NCBI GenBank assembly: GCA_945893085.1
Contig: CAMDEB010000003.1
Coordinates: 1 to 36,132 of the forward strand
DNA length: 36,132 nt
From: Rhodoplanes serenus
GTDB taxonomy: Bacteria; Pseudomonadota; Alphaproteobacteria; Rhizobiales; Xanthobacteraceae
Direction: 5' to 3'
The notes under the pieces are model-generated. The model searched no databases, was not told the DNA's origin, and saw only the letters and a program-made list of their open reading frames with translations. The position numbers and the translations under genes are program-made. This document shows, piece by piece, positions 32,786 to 36,132 of the stretch. Every line of letters starts with the position of its first letter. The first letter of the stretch is position 1.

Positions 32786-34231
32786 TCACGATGGGATGCG
32801 CGCCGCGCTTCGGCAGCACCGAACGCACCGCAGCACGGTCGGATTTTGCGTCAGGCCGAGCGCGAACAACAAGATCAGCGCGGGCTCGATCGGGATTCGA
32901 TATTTCGGATCGGCAATCGGGCCGTTGATTGCGAGGAAATAGGCAATCGTTGCCAGCAGAAAGAGCGTCAGTCCGCGAAATTCGGCGCGCCGCAACCCGG
33001 TCACGGCCCCGAAGGCCTGCACCAGCCGCGAGAAGACCAGCGTCACTTGAGAGATCACCCACATCACCATGAACGGACTGTTCCAGTTGGTTTGCATGAA
33101 CTCATAAATACGGCCGGGCACGGTCGGGGCGCGCATGGTCGAAAAAAACGTCAGTGGCTGATTGAACTGCGACAACACCTGGTAGAATCCGGTCTGCATC
33201 AGGTTTTTGAACGCGCCCCACGACACGCCCCAGGCAATTTGCCACGGTGGCAGTTCTAGGATGCGCTCGAACGCGAGTTTTTGCATGAACGCGCCGACCG
33301 CGAACGTATTGGCGTTGTCGCCGCCGATAGTCTTGATGTATGCGGCGACCTCTGACATCAGCTTGAGGCGGACGGCGAGGCGATCGGCGCCAAACCATGG
33401 CGTCGCCAGCCAGCCGTACACGACGATCAGATGCTCGCCCTGCTGGCTGGTCAGTGCGGCATGGTCATAGACCAAGTAATTGTAGATCAGCAGCGGCGTC
33501 ATGGTCACGGCCATCGCGGCGGGTGTAACCAGTGCAAGGCCGGCGCAACGCAGCCAGGACAGTTTCTGGTCCAGTCTCAGCGCAATGAGGACAGCAGGGA
33601 TGAAAAAAAACGGATAGAAAGTCAGTGCGAGGCGTGTCCAAAGCGAAAGCCCGAAAAGCATCCCGGAAACCGCAAACAGTAGAACGGGGGATTTTCCGCG
33701 TATGGCCCACAGCAGCGCGCAGATCCCCCAGGCAAAGAAGAAAAGGAAAAGGGTTTCTGACAGAACATAGGAAGAATGAACGATGAAATTGGGAATGATC
33801 GCCGCGACGATGGCCGACGGAATAACGAGTTGTCGGCCAAACGCCCGGGCGCTCAGCGCAATCGCAAGCACCGACAGCGTATCCAGAAACGATTGGGCGG
33901 TCACAACCGCTCGAAAGCTTTCACTGCCGACGATTTTGAAAACCAGAAACAGAAAAAACATGTAGAATGGTGCGCGATCGGTCTCCACGACGCCACCGGT
34001 CAGCATGGCGTGCGCGACTTCGAGATATTTTCCGGAATCGCTGCCGTTGTGGTAGCTGCCGCCGAACCACGGCATGGCTGCCTGGTAGCCAAGTCTCAGC
34101 AACAACGCGAACAGAAGGACGTAGGCCAACTGCCGCGTCAGCGTGCGGTCATCCGGATTGGCGACGGGCAGCGCCGGATGCCGGTGCGGCGGCGACTTTG
34201 CCTGGTCGGACGTGGTGTCGAGAATTGTCAT
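32786..34231 (-). CDS. Polytopic GT-C-like membrane glycosyltransferase
   Basis: The protein has 481 residues from ATG 34231, which overlaps the stop of the GT87-like gene (ATGA); the longer track ORF is out of frame. A cytosolic N-terminus of about 33 residues is followed by ten or more membrane segments. The first loop has GSDSGKYLEVA (D65) and the C-terminal region NGPIADPKYRIPIEP, both matching the downstream paralogue (DSADY, GPIASPKYRLPMEP). The fold is that of GT39-type integral membrane transferases using lipid-phosphate sugars. The substrate is unknown. Two tandem paralogues suggest two related sugar additions. Confidence 0.8.
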   Translation of the reverse strand: MTILDTTSDQAKSPPHRHPALPVANPDDRTLTRQLAYVLLFALLLRLGYQAAMPWFGGSYHNGSDSGKYLEVAHAMLTGGVVETDRAPFYMFFLFLVFKIVGSESFRAVVTAQSFLDTLSVLAIALSARAFGRQLVIPSAIVAAIIPNFIVHSSYVLSETLFLFFFAWGICALLWAIRGKSPVLLFAVSGMLFGLSLWTRLALTFYPFFFIPAVLIALRLDQKLSWLRCAGLALVTPAAMAVTMTPLLIYNYLVYDHAALTSQQGEHLIVVYGWLATPWFGADRLAVRLKLMSEVAAYIKTIGGDNANTFAVGAFMQKLAFERILELPPWQIAWGVSWGAFKNLMQTGFYQVLSQFNQPLTFFSTMRAPTVPGRIYEFMQTNWNSPFMVMWVISQVTLVFSRLVQAFGAVTGLRRAEFRGLTLFLLATIAYFLAINGPIADPKYRIPIEPALILLFALGLTQNPTVLRCVRCCRSAARIPS

Positions 34232-35514
34232 CGCTCGGCGTTCGCGGCATTCATCGAGGGGCGGTCTGGCCGCATCCAGGCGGGCATTAGGCGAGGCGCG
34301 GCTTCGGATACGCCATTTAGCGCGTTCACTGTCAATATCATTGTCAGTCCGCCGAGCAATATCCAGTCGGTGATCTGATTGATATGCAGTGTTTTTTCCG
34401 GATGGAATTTCAGCCACATCGAGATGAGGCAGCTTGCAAACAAGACCCAGCCGATCCGGCGCGCGTCGCGTCCCGCCGTGCCGCGCATTTCGATCCAGTC
34501 AAGAATCTGGGGCAGACACAATAGCAGGAATATCAGCCGATAGGTGTAGTTGGTGCCCAGCAGGAACGATCCGCAGAAAATGCCGGCGCCGAAAAGAAAG
34601 GCCGTGCCGGTGGCGTCGTCCGGCAGACGGCCAGGCTGGCGGCCGCTGCGCCAGACGCCGACAGCCAAGGCCATCGCGCCTGAGATGAAAAGCGCGACGA
34701 CAACGATCGGGATCGGAGAGTTCGTCAAGCCGGCCAGGTTGAGGCCCACATACGGGGCGTAAAGGATTTCCAGCCGATCGAAGATGATCGGGTAGCCGTA
34801 GGAAATATAAGGGGTGTGCGGCGTGACGCCCCGGATGAGCGTCAGCACGTCCAGCATGCTGAGGAGGTAGCCGATCGTGAATATCACCAGCAGGCTTGAG
34901 GTCAGCATGGCAGCGGGGCGGAAGCGGATGAACAGGACGCAGCAGAACACCGCCAGGAACTTCAATGCGACTCCCGCTCCGAGCAGGGCAAGCGACAACG
35001 CGGCGCGCAGGCGGTGATGCTCCCGAAACAGCAGGGCCGCGGCGCACACCACAATCCACTCCGCGATGTCGGTGTTGCCGCGCTCGAACGCCAGAACAGC
35101 GGAGGGCGAGAACACCAGCAACAGCGACATCAGCCCGGCGCGAACCGGGCGACCCCGAAGGATTACGGCCAGCAGCACAAGCGCCGGCACTTCGATCAGC
35201 GCGGCCAGCAGAGCCGTGTGCGAGCCGGTGATGCCGATCTTGCCGAGTAACAGCCACACCGGAGGATAGTTGAACCGCAGCCACGGATTGCACGTAGCGC
35301 CGACATAGGGATAGACATTGCCCGGCGCCGCGCAGGCTCCGGCGCTGTCGGTGACGGCCCGCAGATCGTAGAAGGCCGGCTGCGCGCCTGGGAAGCCGAT
35401 GATCTTCCAGCTGGCAACCCAGCCGAGATCGAGCGCGAATCCGGCAAACAGAAGTACGGCGGCTATCAAACCAATGGCTATTGCAACGACCGTTCCCGAA
35501 TAGGGCGCCTCCAA
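34228..35514 (-). CDS. GT87-like (DUF2029) polytopic membrane glycosyltransferase
   Basis: The protein has 428 residues, starting at TTG 35514. Upstream in frame, back to the stop at 35562-35560, there is no ATG or GTG, so TTG is the only common start codon. It has about ten membrane helices. NYPPVWLLLGK (about 82-92) and FERGNTDIAEWIVV (about 138-151) are the motifs I associate with the GT87 mannosyltransferase-like family, which uses polyprenyl-phosphate sugars in the periplasm. It leads a three-gene minus-strand operon of membrane transferases and is coupled to the next gene by a 4-base overlap. The divergent neighbour is a truncated GT2 gene, which may once have supplied its lipid-linked donor. 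Confidence 0.8.
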   Translation of the reverse strand: MEAPYSGTVVAIAIGLIAAVLLFAGFALDLGWVASWKIIGFPGAQPAFYDLRAVTDSAGACAAPGNVYPYVGATCNPWLRFNYPPVWLLLGKIGITGSHTALLAALIEVPALVLLAVILRGRPVRAGLMSLLLVFSPSAVLAFERGNTDIAEWIVVCAAALLFREHHRLRAALSLALLGAGVALKFLAVFCCVLFIRFRPAAMLTSSLLVIFTIGYLLSMLDVLTLIRGVTPHTPYISYGYPIIFDRLEILYAPYVGLNLAGLTNSPIPIVVVALFISGAMALAVGVWRSGRQPGRLPDDATGTAFLFGAGIFCGSFLLGTNYTYRLIFLLLCLPQILDWIEMRGTAGRDARRIGWVLFASCLISMWLKFHPEKTLHINQITDWILLGGLTMILTVNALNGVSEAAPRLMPAWMRPDRPSMNAANAER

Positions 35515-35607
35515 AAGTTCCCAAGCCTTTTTGCCGAATTTGCTAATATGCCGCTCCGATCAAAGCTGCCATATCAATGGCTCGCCACCCGTTCGAAGGC
35601 CGACAAT
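35515..35607. promoter_or_regulatory. Divergent gap between GT87-like and truncated GT2 genes, with operator-like sequence
   Basis: The sequence GCCGAATTTGCTAATATGC (35533-35551) resembles GCCAAATTTGGCAAATATGC at 24360-24379 with one gap and few mismatches. Both lie in divergent gaps, so they may bind the same regulator. No clear -35/-10 pair is seen. Confidence 0.35.
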
Positions 35608-36036
35608 ATGCATGATCGCTCCGAAGGCAATCTCTCCGCGCAGGGCGCGGCCCGGCCGGTCGGCGCGGAGGTCGAGATTACGCTCGTGGTCCCGGTTTAT
35701 GACGAGGAAGAGAATATCGTTTCGTTTGTCGAGGAGGTAAAGGCGACGCTGGATATTCCATACCAGATTGTCGTCGTTTTTGACCGGGACGAAGACACCA
35801 CCTTGCGAAAGCGCGGCGCGGTTCAGGCGATCGACCCGACAGTGGCCTTCGTCAAGAATACCGGCGGCACCGGCGTCATCAATGCATTCCGGACCGGCTT
35901 CAATGTGGCGCAGACCCGCTATGTCGTGCCCATCATGGCGGATCTATCCGATACGCCGTCAACCATTGCGGACATGCATCGGAAGAGAGCCGGTCCCGGA
36001 AATCTGCACAGGACGATAAGTGGAGTTTCTGCCTGA
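35608..36036 (+). pseudogene. GT2-family glycosyltransferase truncated by an IS element
   Basis: I start at ATG 35608, which has GAAGG 8 bases upstream; the track start at 35548 has none. The reading frame shows a DPM-type GT2 start: ITLVVPVYDEEENIVSFVEEV, IVVVFDRDEDTT and the metal-binding segment IMADLSDTPSTI. It is intact up to about 35985 (ADMHRK). After that the frame enters IS sequence and stops at 36036. Relatives continue for at least 100 more residues past this point, including the acceptor-binding part. The protein is therefore probably inactive. It was likely the GT2 that charges a lipid phosphate for the membrane transferases encoded next door. Confidence 0.8.
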
Positions 36037-36132
36037 CGGCGGGCACGCTGTGGCCTGCGAATCAGGAGAGACCATGAACCGACGACCGCGCCGGAACCAC
36101 ACACCGGCCTTCAAGGCAAAGGTGGCGCTTGC
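35986..36132 (+). mobile_element. Left end of an IS3-family insertion sequence (cut by the window end)
   Basis: The GT2 reading frame loses similarity at about 35985, and an IS3-type orfA with its ribosome binding site starts 90 bases later, so the left end of the element lies near 35975-35990. The exact terminal inverted repeat and target duplication cannot be set without the right end, which is outside the window. The coordinates are therefore approximate. Confidence 0.7.
36074..36132 (+). CDS. IS3-family transposase orfA, N-terminal part only
   Basis: ATG 36074 follows AGGAGAG (36064-36070). The 19 complete codons read MNRRPRRNHTPAFKAKVAL, the characteristic start of IS3-family OrfA proteins, whose helix-turn-helix binds the IS ends. 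It is too short for the ORF track. The remaining orfA and the DDE transposase orfB would lie beyond the window. In intact elements the two are joined by a programmed frameshift. Confidence 0.85.
   Translation, partial: MNRRPRRNHTPAFKAKVAL

Overview
The window is a GC-rich, densely packed surface-polysaccharide gene cluster. Its codon style, gene families and a partial IS3-family element suggest an alphaproteobacterium of the Hyphomicrobiales, perhaps Bradyrhizobium or a relative. That placement is inference from gene style, not from a marker gene. I found no tRNA, rRNA or CRISPR array. No stretch longer than 300 bases lacks a gene; the largest gap is 281 bases, at 24339-24619.

Region 1 (1-19179, minus strand) is one long run of genes that mostly overlap by 4 bases. 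It encodes a nonulosonic acid (legionaminic-type) pathway. Read in transcription order, it holds a radical SAM/SPASM enzyme, an ABC flippase-like exporter, a large transferase-like protein, LegB dehydratase, LegC aminotransferase, a NeuC/LegG hydrolysing 2-epimerase, a NeuB/LegI synthase, a PglD/LegH-like N-acyltransferase, a CMP-sugar synthetase, an FkbM methyltransferase, a CBS-NTP transferase like PtmE, a second CMP-sugar synthetase, an N-acetyl sugar amidotransferase (WbpG/PseA type) with HisF-like and HisH-like partners, an unidentified GT-B-like protein, Gfo/Idh/MocA and SDR oxidoreductases (PtmF- and PtmA-like), and a protein cut off by the left edge. The PtmE-like gene argues for the GDP-linked route known from Campylobacter. 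The amidotransferase module predicts that the final sugar carries an acetamidino group.

Region 2 (19343-24338, minus strand) feeds into region 1. A MarR-type EPS-associated regulator with an extra C-terminal domain is followed by two FkbM methyltransferases and two GT4 glycosyltransferases. A promoter with a perfect 12-base palindrome (GCCAAATTTGGC) lies just upstream of the regulator gene and suggests autoregulation.

Region 3 (24620-31371, plus strand) starts from the divergent promoter. Its first gene is a DegT-family PLP protein with His in place of the catalytic Lys, fused to a degenerate GT2 domain. It is followed by an intact DPM-like GT2, an AsnB-type asparagine synthase, Gmd and a GDP-fucose-synthase-like epimerase/reductase. 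The His substitution, as in the ColD/E1 sugar 3-dehydrases, together with Gmd suggests a GDP-linked 3,6-dideoxy sugar such as colitose, made instead of or beside GDP-fucose.

Region 4 (31384-35514, minus strand) encodes three polytopic GT-C-like membrane glycosyltransferases. Divergent from them, a GT2 gene (35608 onward) is truncated after about 126 codons by the left end of an IS3-family element whose orfA begins at 36074 and runs off the window. Taken together, the cluster makes at least two activated sugars (a CMP-nonulosonic acid and a GDP-deoxyhexose), decorates them, and probably assembles and exports a glycan such as an O-antigen or flagellar glycan.
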